Shown: positions 51,789 through 60,917 of the stretch, one piece after another
Layout of the letters: each line of letters opens with the position of its first letter
Position numbering within the stretch: position 1 is the stretch's first letter
Origin: Fluviicoccus keumensis
Lineage (GTDB): Bacteria > Pseudomonadota > Gammaproteobacteria > Pseudomonadales > Moraxellaceae
Reading direction: 5' to 3'
DNA length: 64,000 bases
NCBI RefSeq assembly: GCF_004217445.1
Contig: NZ_SHKX01000015.1
Coordinates: forward strand, 62,001-126,000
Notes under the pieces: model-generated
Databases searched by the model: none
What the model was told of the DNA's origin: nothing
Seen by the model: the letters and a program-made list of their open reading frames with translations, nothing else
Made by a program: the position numbers and the translations under genes

Positions 51789-53174
51789 TCAGATGACGCG
51801 CGAAAAGCGCTTCTTGCTTTCCTCATTCTTGAGGTAGGCGTCAAACACCATGCAAACATTACGGATCAGCAGCCGTCCGCGCGGCTGAACCTGAATGCGG
51901 CCATCGCTCAGATTGATCAGGCCATCGGCGGCCATGTCCTGCAGTTGCGCCAGTTCCTTGGCGAAATAGGTGCTGAAGTCGATATTCCAGGCATGCCCCA
52001 TCGCCGCCATATCGACCGAGAAATGGCAGATCAATTCGGTAATGACAGCCCGGCGCAGCTTGTCGTCCTCAGTCAGCTTTACGCCGCGATAAACCGGCAG
52101 CTTTCCGGCACTGACCCGCTCGTGGTACTCCTCCAGCGACTTCACGTTCTGGCTGTAAGTGTCGTCCACCATGCCGATTGAGGTAATGCCCATCGCCACC
52201 AGGTCGCAGCCGGCGTGGGTGCTGTAACCCTGGAAGTTACGGTAAAGCGTGCCGTGTTCCTGCGCCAGCGCCAACTCGTCATCCGGTTTGGCAAAGTGAT
52301 CCATGCCGATATAGACATAGCCTTCCGCCGTGAGTTTCTCGATCACGTATTGCAGGATGGCGAGTTTGACGGCGGGAGAGGGCAGGGTGTCGGCATCCAT
52401 CTGCTTTTGCACCTTGAACAGGTGCGGCATATGCGCATAGTTGAAGACTGACAGCCGGTCCGGCGACAGTTCCAGAATCTTTTCCAGCGTCACGGCGAAG
52501 CTGTCGACCGTCTGGAAGGGCAGGCCGTAGATCAGGTCGATGTTGATGGATTTGAAACCGTTGGCGCGGGCGGCATCCACGGCATCGAAAGTTTCCTTGA
52601 CGGTCTGGATACGGTTTACCGCCTTTTGCACGACCGGGTCAAAATCCTGCACGCCGAAGCTCATGCGGTTGAAGCCCAGCTGGCGCAGGTGCGCAATCTT
52701 GGCCGGGGTGACTTCCCGGGGATCGATCTCGATCGAGTAGTCGCCTTCATCGTTGTCGAGAAAGGTGAAGTGTCCGCGCAGCTTGTTCATCAGCGCGCTC
52801 ATTTCTTCGTCGCTGATGAAGGTTGGCGTGCCGCCGCCCCAGTGCAACTGGCGAACCTCCCGCCCCGGCGTAAACAGGGCGGATTGCAGTTCGATTTCCC
52901 GGTGCAGGTCGGCCAGATAGGGGGAGGCGCGTTTGCGGTTGGCGGTAATGATCTTGTTGCAGGCGCAGTAATAGCAGACCACGCCGCAAAAGGGCAGATG
53001 GACGTACAACGACAGCGGTCGCGCCGCCGTATTGGAGGCAGCGATGGCTTCCCGGTAAGCTTCCTCGCCGAAGCCTTCGTGAAACTGTACGGCGGTCGGG
53101 TACGAGGTGTAGCGCGGCCCCGACAGGTCATAGCGTTGCAAGAGTTCGGGGTCGAAGATCAGGGCGTTGTTCAT
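51789..53174 (-). CDS. hemN: Oxygen-independent coproporphyrinogen III oxidase
   Basis: 461 residues. A radical-SAM enzyme that makes protoporphyrinogen IX under low oxygen. The 4Fe-4S ligands are C63, C67 and C70 in PFCGVVCYYC, with the extra C72 typical of true HemN. Also HWGGGTPTF, SIEIDPREVT and DLIYGLPFQT. The full HemN length (not HemW). No clear FNR/ANR dyad (TTGAT-N4-ATCAA) is visible upstream, so anaerobic control is not shown. Heme supply is relevant to the cytochromes in the window. Confidence 0.95.
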   Translation of the reverse strand: MNNALIFDPELLQRYDLSGPRYTSYPTAVQFHEGFGEEAYREAIAASNTAARPLSLYVHLPFCGVVCYYCACNKIITANRKRASPYLADLHREIELQSALFTPGREVRQLHWGGGTPTFISDEEMSALMNKLRGHFTFLDNDEGDYSIEIDPREVTPAKIAHLRQLGFNRMSFGVQDFDPVVQKAVNRIQTVKETFDAVDAARANGFKSINIDLIYGLPFQTVDSFAVTLEKILELSPDRLSVFNYAHMPHLFKVQKQMDADTLPSPAVKLAILQYVIEKLTAEGYVYIGMDHFAKPDDELALAQEHGTLYRNFQGYSTHAGCDLVAMGITSIGMVDDTYSQNVKSLEEYHERVSAGKLPVYRGVKLTEDDKLRRAVITELICHFSVDMAAMGHAWNIDFSTYFAKELAQLQDMAADGLINLSDGRIQVQPRGRLLIRNVCMVFDAYLKNEESKKRFSRVI

Positions 53175-53229
53175 GGGGGAATCCCGGCAGGTTTCCCCAT
53201 AGTTTATAGGGGCTTGCAGGTCAGGGGAA

Positions 53230-53259
53230 CTGTCCGGACGAAGGGGATTCGCCGGACAG
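53230..53259 (-). terminator. Hairpin downstream of NYN-CSD gene
   Basis: CTGTCCGG and CCGGACAG with additional CGAA/TTCG pairing and one bulge; 8 bases after the stop at 53268. No proper T-run, so it may act with Rho. Confidence 0.5.
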
Positions 53260-53267
53260 TGGAGGTT

Positions 53268-54287
53268 TCATTCCTCGACGCTGTCCTCATAAGGAATGAA
53301 GGGCTGCGCCGGGGCTTGTTCCGGCGTCATCACCATGATTTGCGTGGCGCAAAAACCCTTGTCGTTGCGGCCCAGCAGGAAGCTGACACGGTCGCCCACA
53401 TGCAGCGAGGCAAAATTACGGTTCTTGACTTCACTGAAGTGGAAGAAGACGTTGTCCATGTTGTCGTCCGGCGTAATGAAGCCAAAGCCGCCTTCCTTCA
53501 GGCTCTGGATGACGCCTTCACTGCGGATGTCCGGGTTGGGAATATGCGGCGGTGTCGGCGCGACAGGGGCCGGTGGCGAATGATGATGATGACCGTTGCC
53601 GCTACTGCCGAAACCAAAGCCGCTGAACATGCCCTGCTCCTCCTTGGGATACAGGAAGAGGCTGTTGATCTGGGCGTCATTGCGCATGGAGCGGTCATCA
53701 ATGATCTGGTGCATCAGCACCGGGTAAGTCGCTTCGTCCAGCAGTACTTGGGCGGTGCGGGTCAGTTTTTGCAGGTTGTTGCGATCGGTGTATTCAAAGT
53801 CCCAGGCCAGCAGCATCACGCGGGTGCCCAGCGTATTCAGCTTGCGCAGCAAAGGCCGGAAATCGCCGTCGCAGGCGACCAGCACCAGGACATCAAACTG
53901 CTTGTAGATGGACAGCTCGTAGGCCTCCAGCGCCAGCCAGACATCAATGCCTTTTTCACCATCCGGTCCCAACGGCAGGTAGTGGGTGGTGACGCCCTCG
54001 CGCATCAGTACTTCATCAAACAGGCGTTCTTTCAGCAGCAGGTCGCGTTGCTCGGCATCCTGGGCGCGCAGGCGGCCGCGGAAATAGTGGGCATCCACGA
54101 TATGGCAATAGCGGACATCGGTGTTTTCTTCGACAGCCACGCGGTGGCGGATGAAGTCATGCAGTCCGGAGATGCTGATGCGGGATTTGCGGGAATGGTA
54201 ATACTGGTAGTAGTTACTGACATGCAGGAAAAAATTACCGTCGTAAAAAATCCCGATCTTGGTGAAGTTTTTCTGGGCGGTGGCCAT
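53268..54287 (-). CDS. NYN-domain (PIN-like) nuclease fused to a cold-shock domain
   Basis: 339 residues. The NYN/LabA-like domain (about 8-190) has the acid cluster D16 in FYDGNFF, D115 in KGIDVWLALEA, and D140/D142 in ACDGDFRPLL, the arrangement of metal-dependent RNases. A Gly/His/Pro linker (218-250) with four consecutive His joins a cold-shock domain (about 255-322) with GGFGFI and VFFHF RNA-binding motifs. Probably a single-strand RNA-targeted ribonuclease; target unknown. No toxin or antitoxin partner is adjacent. Confidence 0.88.
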   Translation of the reverse strand: MATAQKNFTKIGIFYDGNFFLHVSNYYQYYHSRKSRISISGLHDFIRHRVAVEENTDVRYCHIVDAHYFRGRLRAQDAEQRDLLLKERLFDEVLMREGVTTHYLPLGPDGEKGIDVWLALEAYELSIYKQFDVLVLVACDGDFRPLLRKLNTLGTRVMLLAWDFEYTDRNNLQKLTRTAQVLLDEATYPVLMHQIIDDRSMRNDAQINSLFLYPKEEQGMFSGFGFGSSGNGHHHHSPPAPVAPTPPHIPNPDIRSEGVIQSLKEGGFGFITPDDNMDNVFFHFSEVKNRNFASLHVGDRVSFLLGRNDKGFCATQIMVMTPEQAPAQPFIPYEDSVEE

Positions 54288-54419
54288 GATGGCTCCTTCT
54301 TATTTGTTTTGACTATGAGTTTAGTGTCGCTTATCCGTTTTCTTTCATTCCGTGCGCCGGTCGATTCATTCGGCCAACCACCCGGAGCCTGATCGGCAAG
54401 GCTCCGGATCTCCTCATCA

Positions 54420-56300
54420 CTAGAGTTCGATCTGGGTTCCCAGCTCCACCACCCGGTTGGTGGGGATCTGGAAGAAGTCGGTAGCGGAGGCGGCATTGCG
54501 CGACATCGCCACGAACAGCATTTCACGCCAGGGAGCCATGCCGCCTTCGACTCGGGGAATCAGCCGTTCCCGGGACAGGAAGAAGCTGGTGTCCATCATA
54601 TCGAATTCCAGCCCGAAGTCCGCGCAGCCCGACAATAATCGGGGGACATCCGGTTGCTCCTTGAAACCGTATTCACCGGTAATCAGCCAGAAATTATGGG
54701 AAATCTGTTCAACTTTAAGCCGATGCCGGTCTTCTACAAATGGAATATCTTTGGTGTGCAGAGTCAAGAGTACGTTGCGGCTATGCAGGATTTTATTGTG
54801 TTTCATATTGTGTAGCAGGGCGTGCGGTACGTATTGATGGCTGCCGGTCATGAAGACGGCGGTGCCCTCGATTTCCTGGATCGGGCCGGAGGCGATACTG
54901 TTGACGAACAGTTTCAACGGCATGGTTTCGTTGTTCAGTTTCTCGAACAGGATTTCACGGCCGCGCTTCCAGGTCATCATGATGGTGAACGCCGTGGCGC
55001 CCAAAGTCAGAGGGAACCAGCCGCCTTGCAGGATCTTCAACGAGGTCGCGCCGAAGAAGGCGAAGTCGGCAATCAGGAACGGTGCGGCCAGCAGCCCGGC
55101 CAGCCAGGGCGACCAGCCCCAGACGGTGGTGGCGACAAAACCGGCCAGCAAGGTGTCACAAATCATCGTCATGGTGACAGCGATGCCATAAGCCGAGGCC
55201 AGGTTGCTGGAGGATTTGAACGTCAGCACCAGGATGATGATTGAGCCCAACAGCAACCAGTTCAGGAAGGGGATGTAAATCTGGCCGATTTCCTTGACCG
55301 AGGTGTGCTGGATGTCGAAACGGGGCAGATAGCCCAGTTGCACGGCCTGACGGGCAATGGAGAATACGCCGGAGATGACGGCCTGGGAGGCAATGACCGT
55401 GGCGGCGGTGGCCAGGATGATCAGCGGAATCAGCAGCGAGTCCGGGGCCAGTTGGTAAAACGGATTGTTGATGGCCGACGGATCGGTCAGCAGCAGGGCG
55501 CCCTGACCGGCGTAGTTCAGGATCAGCGCCGGGAAAACCAGGGCAAACCAGGCGTAGCGGATCGGGCTGCGTCCGAAGTGACCCATGTCGGCGTACAGCG
55601 CTTCACCGCCGGTCACGGTCAGCACAACCGCACCAAGGGTAATGAACGACGTGCCGGGGTGCTCTGTCAGAAAGCTGACGGCCCAGAGCGGGTTCACCAT
55701 CTGCAGCACTTCCGGATGGTTGTGGATGTTGTACAGGCCCAGTCCGCCAAGCGTCGCGAACCAGATCAGCATGATAGGGCCGAACAACTTGCCAACCGAA
55801 CCGGTGCCGTGGCGCTGAATGAAAAACAGCGTGAACAGCACGGTAATGGTGATCGGCAGAACGTATTGGTGCAGCGCGGGCGCGGCGACGTTCATACCCT
55901 CGACCGCCGACAACACGGAAATAGCCGGTGTAATGATGCCGTCGCCAAAGAACAACGCGGCCCCGAACAGGCCGATGGCGATCAGCAGACGCCGCTGCCA
56001 GGCGACCAGCGACTTGTTGCGCAGGCTCAGGGCCAGCAATGCCATGATGCCGCCTTCCCCGTTATTGTCAGCACGCATGATGAAGGCAATGTATTTCAGC
56101 GACACCACAACGGTGATGGACCAGAAAATCAGCGACAGCAGGCCCAGCACATTGTCGTGGGTGATGGCGATGCCGTGGCTGGCGTGGAAACACTCCTTGA
56201 GCGCATACAGCGGGCTGGTTCCGATATCGCCGAAAACAATGCCAAGGGCGCCCAGGGTCAGGGCGGGCATCGGGGTTCGCTGGGAATCATGGGACTGCAT
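54420..56300 (-). CDS. kup: Low-affinity potassium transporter Kup
   Basis: 626 residues, about twelve membrane helices in the first 430 residues. The family signature is ALGIVFGDIGTSPLYALKE near the N terminus, with GDGIITPAISVLSAVEG and GGEALYADMGHFG. A hydrophilic C-terminal domain ends near residue 626. It imports K+ with H+ into the cell. Not in an operon. Confidence 0.96.
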   Translation of the reverse strand: MQSHDSQRTPMPALTLGALGIVFGDIGTSPLYALKECFHASHGIAITHDNVLGLLSLIFWSITVVVSLKYIAFIMRADNNGEGGIMALLALSLRNKSLVAWQRRLLIAIGLFGAALFFGDGIITPAISVLSAVEGMNVAAPALHQYVLPITITVLFTLFFIQRHGTGSVGKLFGPIMLIWFATLGGLGLYNIHNHPEVLQMVNPLWAVSFLTEHPGTSFITLGAVVLTVTGGEALYADMGHFGRSPIRYAWFALVFPALILNYAGQGALLLTDPSAINNPFYQLAPDSLLIPLIILATAATVIASQAVISGVFSIARQAVQLGYLPRFDIQHTSVKEIGQIYIPFLNWLLLGSIIILVLTFKSSSNLASAYGIAVTMTMICDTLLAGFVATTVWGWSPWLAGLLAAPFLIADFAFFGATSLKILQGGWFPLTLGATAFTIMMTWKRGREILFEKLNNETMPLKLFVNSIASGPIQEIEGTAVFMTGSHQYVPHALLHNMKHNKILHSRNVLLTLHTKDIPFVEDRHRLKVEQISHNFWLITGEYGFKEQPDVPRLLSGCADFGLEFDMMDTSFFLSRERLIPRVEGGMAPWREMLFVAMSRNAASATDFFQIPTNRVVELGTQIEL

Positions 56301-56465
56301 GAAAAAATCTTCTCCGTGGGCGCCGTGACGGGCCTGGAACTGGAATGGGGCTTTGGGGTGGATTTCCGTGGGATCGGGGAATGGCTGGCTATTCGTTCAT
56401 GCATTTTACCATTGCCCGGTCTATTTCCACACCCGGGCCAAGGAGAAAGCATGATGAAAAAACTT

Positions 56466-56494
56466 TTGCGTTTCCAAGAACATTGCGCTAATCT
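56466..56494 (+). promoter_or_regulatory. Sigma-70 promoter of tRNA-Ser
   Basis: TTGCGT (-35) and TAATCT (-10) are separated by 17 bases. The predicted start is near 56501, about 28 bases before the tRNA 5' end. Confidence 0.6.
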
Positions 56495-56528
56495 TTCGCA
56501 CCTCGCAGGGCCAAGCCCGGCGAGACCC

Positions 56529-56619
56529 GGTGAGGTGTCCGAGTGGTTTAAGGAGCACGCCTGGAAAGCGTGTGTACGTTAATAGCGTACCGAGGGTTCG
56601 AATCCCTCCCTCACCGCCA
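56529..56619 (+). tRNA. tRNA-Ser (anticodon GGA)
   Basis: 91 bases with encoded CCA. Acceptor GGTGAGG/CCTCACC with discriminator G, anticodon loop CTGGAAA giving GGA (reads UCC/UCU). A long variable arm (about TGTACGTTAATAGCGTACC) is typical of class II serine tRNAs. T-arm AGGG TTCGAAT CCCT. Confidence 0.96.
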
Positions 56620-56624
56620 TATTC

Positions 56625-56661
56625 AACAAACAGGCCCGCTATTGCGGGCCTGTTTGTTTTT
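56625..56661 (+). terminator. Rho-independent terminator of tRNA-Ser
   Basis: A 15-base perfect stem AACAAACAGGCCCGC/GCGGGCCTGTTTGTT with a TATT loop and T-tail. It touches the last base of the convergent yheT stop codon. Confidence 0.92.
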
Positions 56662-57689
56662 CAACATCCGGTCTGGCGGATATGCTGCAGGAAGGCGGGT
56701 ATCCGCCGCTCCAGATAGTAGTCCGGCCGCAACCACGTTCCTCCGATGAACCCCACATGCCCGCCTTTATCCGCCAGTTCGAAATGGATGCTGGGCGAAA
56801 GCATTTCCGCGGGCGGCACCACTTCGGGCACCATGAACGGATCGTCGGCGGCATGGATGACCAGCGTCGGGGCGCTGATGTGGCGCAGGAACTGGCTGGG
56901 TTGGCAGCGGGTATAGTAATCATCGACATCGCGGAAGCCGTGCAGTGGCGCCATCACCTGCTGGTCAAATTCCCAGAAGGAAGTAAAGCGGCCGTTGCCG
57001 ACGTGCTTTTCCAGCAACCGGACGGCCTCATTGGCGCCGGTTTGCCGGAAATGCTGCAGTTTGGACAACCACAGCCCGCCCATCTCGGTCAGCAAATGCT
57101 TGCGATACAGTCTGGACAATCCCCGGTTCATCTGGTCGGCGCATTGCGCCAGATCCAGCGGTACGGAAACCGCGACCCCGCCTAACAGCCGGTTGTCGGA
57201 ACCCAACTCCGCCAACGCTTTCAGCACCATGCTGCCACCCAGGGAATAACCGACCAGCGCGACTTTCCGGCCGCTTTCAGCCGCCAGCATTTCCAGTACG
57301 GCGATGACATCATCGCTGGCTCCGGCGTGATAGGCACGCGGCAGGCGGTTGGGAATCCGGGCGCCGCGACAGTTCATCGCGGCGCTGGGCCAGCCAAGCG
57401 CCGCCAGCGCCTTTTGCAACCCGAGGACGTAGTGTGACTCGCTGCTGCCGCCCAATCCATGCACGATCAGGGTCAGCGGGACATCGGAAGCGACGGGGTG
57501 CGGCTCATGGCAGTCCAGCCATAAGTGATCGCCGTCGGGCAGCGTGATTTCCCGCCGCCGACGATGCAGTCCGGGCGGATTACGGCGGTGAAAGGTCGCG
57601 AAAACGGTTTGCAGGTGTGCATTTTCCAACCCCTTGGCGGGACGGAAAGGGCTGCGGAAAAACGATTGCGGAAAGGGATAATGGCTCAT
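56661..57689 (-). CDS. yheT: YheT-family alpha/beta hydrolase
   Basis: 342 residues from ATG 57689; an earlier ATG at 57800 would add an unlike N terminus. A COG0429 hydrolase with HGLGGSSESHYV (oxyanion), nucleophile Ser in VGYSLGGSMV, acid in HAADDPFMVPE and His in GGHVGFIGG. E. coli YheT has a similar length (about 340). Function unsettled, lipid or ester hydrolysis suspected. Divergent from gpsA. Confidence 0.9.
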   Translation of the reverse strand: MSHYPFPQSFFRSPFRPAKGLENAHLQTVFATFHRRNPPGLHRRRREITLPDGDHLWLDCHEPHPVASDVPLTLIVHGLGGSSESHYVLGLQKALAALGWPSAAMNCRGARIPNRLPRAYHAGASDDVIAVLEMLAAESGRKVALVGYSLGGSMVLKALAELGSDNRLLGGVAVSVPLDLAQCADQMNRGLSRLYRKHLLTEMGGLWLSKLQHFRQTGANEAVRLLEKHVGNGRFTSFWEFDQQVMAPLHGFRDVDDYYTRCQPSQFLRHISAPTLVIHAADDPFMVPEVVPPAEMLSPSIHFELADKGGHVGFIGGTWLRPDYYLERRIPAFLQHIRQTGC

Positions 57690-57852
57690 GGTGGACGGGG
57701 TGATCCAGTAGCGGGAGGTGTTGGGTGCTGACGCTAGCATGAGCAACCGGTGAAATGAATACATCCATCGCGGATTAAGCTGCGTTATCATGTTCCGCAA
57801 TTGCCGTCTGGCTGGCAGGCGGTTTTCGTATGGATTTCAAGGCAGGTGCAAA

Positions 57853-58881
57853 ATGACTGAGACCGTCAGACCGCGTGTGGCCGTATTGGGTGGAGGCAGC
57901 TTCGGAACGGTGATCGCCAATCTGGCCGCCGGTAACGGCTGCGAGTCCACACTCTGGCTGCGTGACGCCGATCTGGTCGCCGACATGAGCGCTACCCGGG
58001 AAAATACCCGCTATCTGCCGGGTTTCCGGCTGGCCGACGGCCTGCGCTTCAGCAACGATCTGGCCGAGGCGGTCGCGGGCGCTGATCTCGTGTTTGTCGC
58101 CATTCCCAGCAAAGCCTTCCGTCAGGTAGTGCAGACCGTCAAGCCGCATCTTCAGCCAGGGCAAATGCTGGTCAGCATGACCAAGGGCATCGAGGCCGGC
58201 ACCTTCGCCATGATGAGCCAGATACTGCGCGAAGAAGTGCCGGGAGGACGCATCGGGGTGCTGAGCGGCCCCAACCTGGCCAAGGAAATCGCGGCCTGCA
58301 TGCCAGCAGGCACCGTGATCGCCAGTATCGATCCGGAAGTGCGCGCAACCGTGCATACGGCGTTGGCCTGTCCCTACTTCCGTGTCTTCGCCAATACCGA
58401 TATCTACGGGGTCGAGCTGGGCGGCGCCTTGAAGAACATTTACGCCATCGCGACCGGCATGGCGGTGGCCCAGAAGGTCGGGGAGAACAGCCGCAGCATG
58501 CTGCTGACCCGCGCCCTCGCGGAAATGAGCCGCTTCGCCGTGCAGATGGGCGGTAATCCCCTGACCTTCCTCGGACTCTCAGGCGTCGGCGACCTCTTTG
58601 CAACCTGCAGTTCTCCCCTCAGTCGTAACTATCAGGTCGGCTTTGCGCTGGGCTCAGGCAAAAAGCTGGCCGATATCGTGGCTGATCTGGAGCAGACGGC
58701 CGAGGGTATCAACACTATCCTGCAGGTGCGCCAGCAGGCCGACCGTCTGGGGGTCTACATGCCCATTGTCGCCGGTCTCTACGAGATCATTTTTAACGAC
58801 AAGCCGATCTTTGAGGTCGCCGCGGCAATGATGACCAGCGGCCAGCGCAGCGATGTCGAATTCGTATTGCCCAACCGGTGA
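57853..58881 (+). CDS. gpsA: sn-Glycerol-3-phosphate dehydrogenase [NAD(P)+]
   Basis: 342 residues. GpsA makes glycerol-3-phosphate for phospholipid synthesis. N-terminal AVLGGGSFGTVIANLAAGNG (nucleotide motif), MTKGIEAG, SGPNLAKEIA with catalytic Lys about residue 110 and 194-type GGALKNIYAIATGMA. The ATG at 57853 is preceded by a Shine-Dalgarno-like AGGTG. sixA follows after 6 bases, probably the same transcript. Confidence 0.95.
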   Translation: MTETVRPRVAVLGGGSFGTVIANLAAGNGCESTLWLRDADLVADMSATRENTRYLPGFRLADGLRFSNDLAEAVAGADLVFVAIPSKAFRQVVQTVKPHLQPGQMLVSMTKGIEAGTFAMMSQILREEVPGGRIGVLSGPNLAKEIAACMPAGTVIASIDPEVRATVHTALACPYFRVFANTDIYGVELGGALKNIYAIATGMAVAQKVGENSRSMLLTRALAEMSRFAVQMGGNPLTFLGLSGVGDLFATCSSPLSRNYQVGFALGSGKKLADIVADLEQTAEGINTILQVRQQADRLGVYMPIVAGLYEIIFNDKPIFEVAAAMMTSGQRSDVEFVLPNR

Positions 58882-58887
58882 GCTTTC

Positions 58888-59349
58888 ATGCAAATCATCC
58901 TGATCCGGCACGGTGAAGCCGAGCCGATGCGTCGTACCGACGCCGAACGCAACCTGACTCTGAACGGACTTCATCAGGCCCAGCAGGCTGCCGCCTGGCT
59001 GATCAATCATGGCGTCAGCCTGGACGGCCTGTTTGCCAGTCCTTATTATCGGGCGCGGCAAACCGCCGGTGAAATCGGCAATGTCCTGGATGTGCCGGTC
59101 ACGCTGACGGATCGCATCACGCCGGATCGTGATCCCCGCGAGATTACGGCCTGGCTGGACTCGCTGGATTTGCCCGAGAATTCGGTGATTGCGCTGGTTT
59201 GCCACATGCCGGTGGTCGGCTTGCTGGCGGCCTATTGGTGCGAGGGTGGCGGATCGACCGCTTTTTCACTGGCCGAGGTGATGGTGCTGGATATGCCGGT
59301 GCTGGCCGCGGGGCAGGGCAGCCGCACGGGCGGCTTTGTTCCCCACTAG
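58888..59349 (+). CDS. sixA: Phosphohistidine phosphatase SixA
   Basis: 153 residues. Histidine phosphatase fold with LIRHGEAEPM at the N terminus (His about residue 6) and later HMPVVGLLAAYW with the second catalytic His. SixA acts on phosphohistidines in signalling and PTS proteins. gpsA-sixA linkage recurs in betaproteobacteria (recollection). The 5' end is 6 bases after gpsA. Confidence 0.9.
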   Translation: MQIILIRHGEAEPMRRTDAERNLTLNGLHQAQQAAAWLINHGVSLDGLFASPYYRARQTAGEIGNVLDVPVTLTDRITPDRDPREITAWLDSLDLPENSVIALVCHMPVVGLLAAYWCEGGGSTAFSLAEVMVLDMPVLAAGQGSRTGGFVPH

Positions 59350-59359
59350 CGGGGCCGGG

Positions 59360-59572
59360 TCACGAGGTCACAATCCGGCGCAGATTGATGCCGGCGATAC
59401 TGCAGAAGTTGGCGCGGATCCCGCGCCGTTCGAATTCGTTGCGCAACTCTTCGATCACAATCTTTTCGACCTCGCCTTCCACATCGGCCACAATCTTGCC
59501 CAGCATGGCGGTCAAGGAGCCGCGATGCTCCTTGACGAGTTCATCCAGATTGGTGATTTCGATGGTAATCAT
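59360..59572 (-). CDS. Small helical hypothetical protein
   Basis: 70 residues from the ATG at 59572; earlier ATGs at 59614 and in an upstream repeat of ATG codons are possible. Rich in Glu, Leu and Ile, strongly amphipathic (LGKIVADVEGEVEKIVIEEL), with no motif or membrane segment. It converges on sixA. Coding is supported by amino-acid pattern only. Function unknown. Confidence 0.5.
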   Translation of the reverse strand: MITIEITNLDELVKEHRGSLTAMLGKIVADVEGEVEKIVIEELRNEFERRGIRANFCSIAGINLRRIVTS

Positions 59573-59730
59573 GATGATGGGGTCACTTGTTGAGGCGGAG
59601 CCGCATCTTAGCATGAGGTCCCGGCGAGTAAAGGTGGCGCACCAGGCTTGCTGATTTTCCTTACAATTGTTGCGCGGCAGGCATTTGCCCTTTGCTAGAA
59701 TGCAGCCTCAACTCATGGAACGGTCGTTGT

Positions 59731-60042
59731 ATGTCCACCCTGATCATCGTTATCGCCACTGCCATTCTTTCCAGTCTGCTGACGCTTACCTTCGGTTACT
59801 GGATCTTCCGCCGTTTCTGGGAGCGGGACATGGAGGTGCGCTTTCGCCAGCTGCATGATGATATCGGTCGCACGGTTGAAACCCGGGTGCGCCGGGCCGT
59901 AACCGAAAGCCTGAGTGATCCTCGTCCGGCGGACATGCTGCGTGAAACCACATGGAAGGCTGCCAAGTCAGGCTCGGATCTGCTGAGTGACAGCCTCAGC
60001 AACCTGATCGGAAAATGGCGGCGTCAAACCGATGACGTCTGA
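59731..60042 (+). CDS. Small single-pass membrane protein
   Basis: 103 residues with one N-terminal helix (IIVIATAILSSLLTLTFGYWIF) and a positively charged cytosolic domain (RRFWERDMEVRFRQ and VRRAVTESLSD). The frame extends to 59692, but the ATG at 59731 starts directly at the membrane segment. Domain unknown; it converges on the SCP2-like gene after 6 bases. Confidence 0.65.
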   Translation: MSTLIIVIATAILSSLLTLTFGYWIFRRFWERDMEVRFRQLHDDIGRTVETRVRRAVTESLSDPRPADMLRETTWKAAKSGSDLLSDSLSNLIGKWRRQTDDV

Positions 60043-60048
60043 CCGGCC

Positions 60049-60732
60049 CTAGCTGAGGGCGTAGACTACCCAGGCGCCGATGCCGCCGCCCAGTGTCAGC
60101 AGCAACACCACCATCATGAAGCGGATATACGAGAGTTGTGTCTGCAACTGTTCGGTGATGGTATCCAGCTGGTGCTTATGTGAAAGCACTTCACGCCGCA
60201 GTTCCGATACTTCCTCGCGGGTTTCGCGGATCAACTCCGGCAGCGGTTGCAGGTCCTGCAGCCAGGTCAGGTCCTGCTGGCTCAGTTTCTGCCAAAGCTG
60301 GTTCAGCGGCCAGTGGCTCTTCAGCCACAGACCGGCGGCCGAACGCACGTTGAACTCCTGCATCAGCAAGCGCAGATTATTGGTGATCTCGGTGTCGCCC
60401 CACAGGTTGAGGTGGCCCTTGTCCTCCATGCGCTGTTCATCTTCAAGCCCCAGGAATGTCCAGACCAGATCGCGGACACGGCCGCTCATACGGATTTGGA
60501 CCTCGCCGGGCGCGCGCGGGGAAACCTCGATGCGGTCGCTGGAGAACTGCAGGTAAAACACCATGTAGGGGGAGAACGTTTTGACGCGGACGACCATCCC
60601 GTCCAGCGGAGCGATATGCTGCCGGTGTTCAGGATCAAGCTCCAGAAAGGAGTTGAGCAGGCTTTCCAGGCTGTTCAGCCAGAAATAGGACAGCGTGCCG
60701 GAGTGTTGGGCGTTTTCTTCTCGTCCAGTCAT
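60049..60732 (-). CDS. UbiJ/SCP2-like protein with C-terminal membrane anchor
   Basis: 227 residues from ATG 60732. Residues about 15-130 resemble the SCP2/UbiJ lipid-binding fold (FWLNSLESLLNSFLELDP, VQIRMSGRVRDLVW, GHLNLWGDTEITNNLRLL). A coiled-coil segment (about 165-200) and a C-terminal membrane helix (LSYIRFMMVVLLLTLGGGIG) follow, which normal UbiJ lacks. A ubiquinone-synthesis accessory role is possible but unproven, since ubiE/ubiB are not here. Divergent from a phasin gene. Confidence 0.7.
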   Translation of the reverse strand: MTGREENAQHSGTLSYFWLNSLESLLNSFLELDPEHRQHIAPLDGMVVRVKTFSPYMVFYLQFSSDRIEVSPRAPGEVQIRMSGRVRDLVWTFLGLEDEQRMEDKGHLNLWGDTEITNNLRLLMQEFNVRSAAGLWLKSHWPLNQLWQKLSQQDLTWLQDLQPLPELIRETREEVSELRREVLSHKHQLDTITEQLQTQLSYIRFMMVVLLLTLGGGIGAWVVYALS

Positions 60733-60917
60733 CTTTTTCAGAGGGGTATTGTTTGTCTTGGTGCGGGCGGCATTGATCCGGTCCTTTCCTCTTATAACGT
60801 CTGTCGGCGCAGAATGCAAAGCCTGCCGCCATAATTTTGTCCTACAATTTATGAGATTGGGCCAAATGCGCGTGCTAGCATTGCTCGTTTATAAAAATGC
60901 CATTTTGGGGGGCTGCC

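Noticed and set aside
51789..53174. FNR/ANR control of hemN
   Set aside because: No TTGAT-N4-ATCAA-like dyad is visible in the 93 bases upstream, so the expectation from the family is not supported here.
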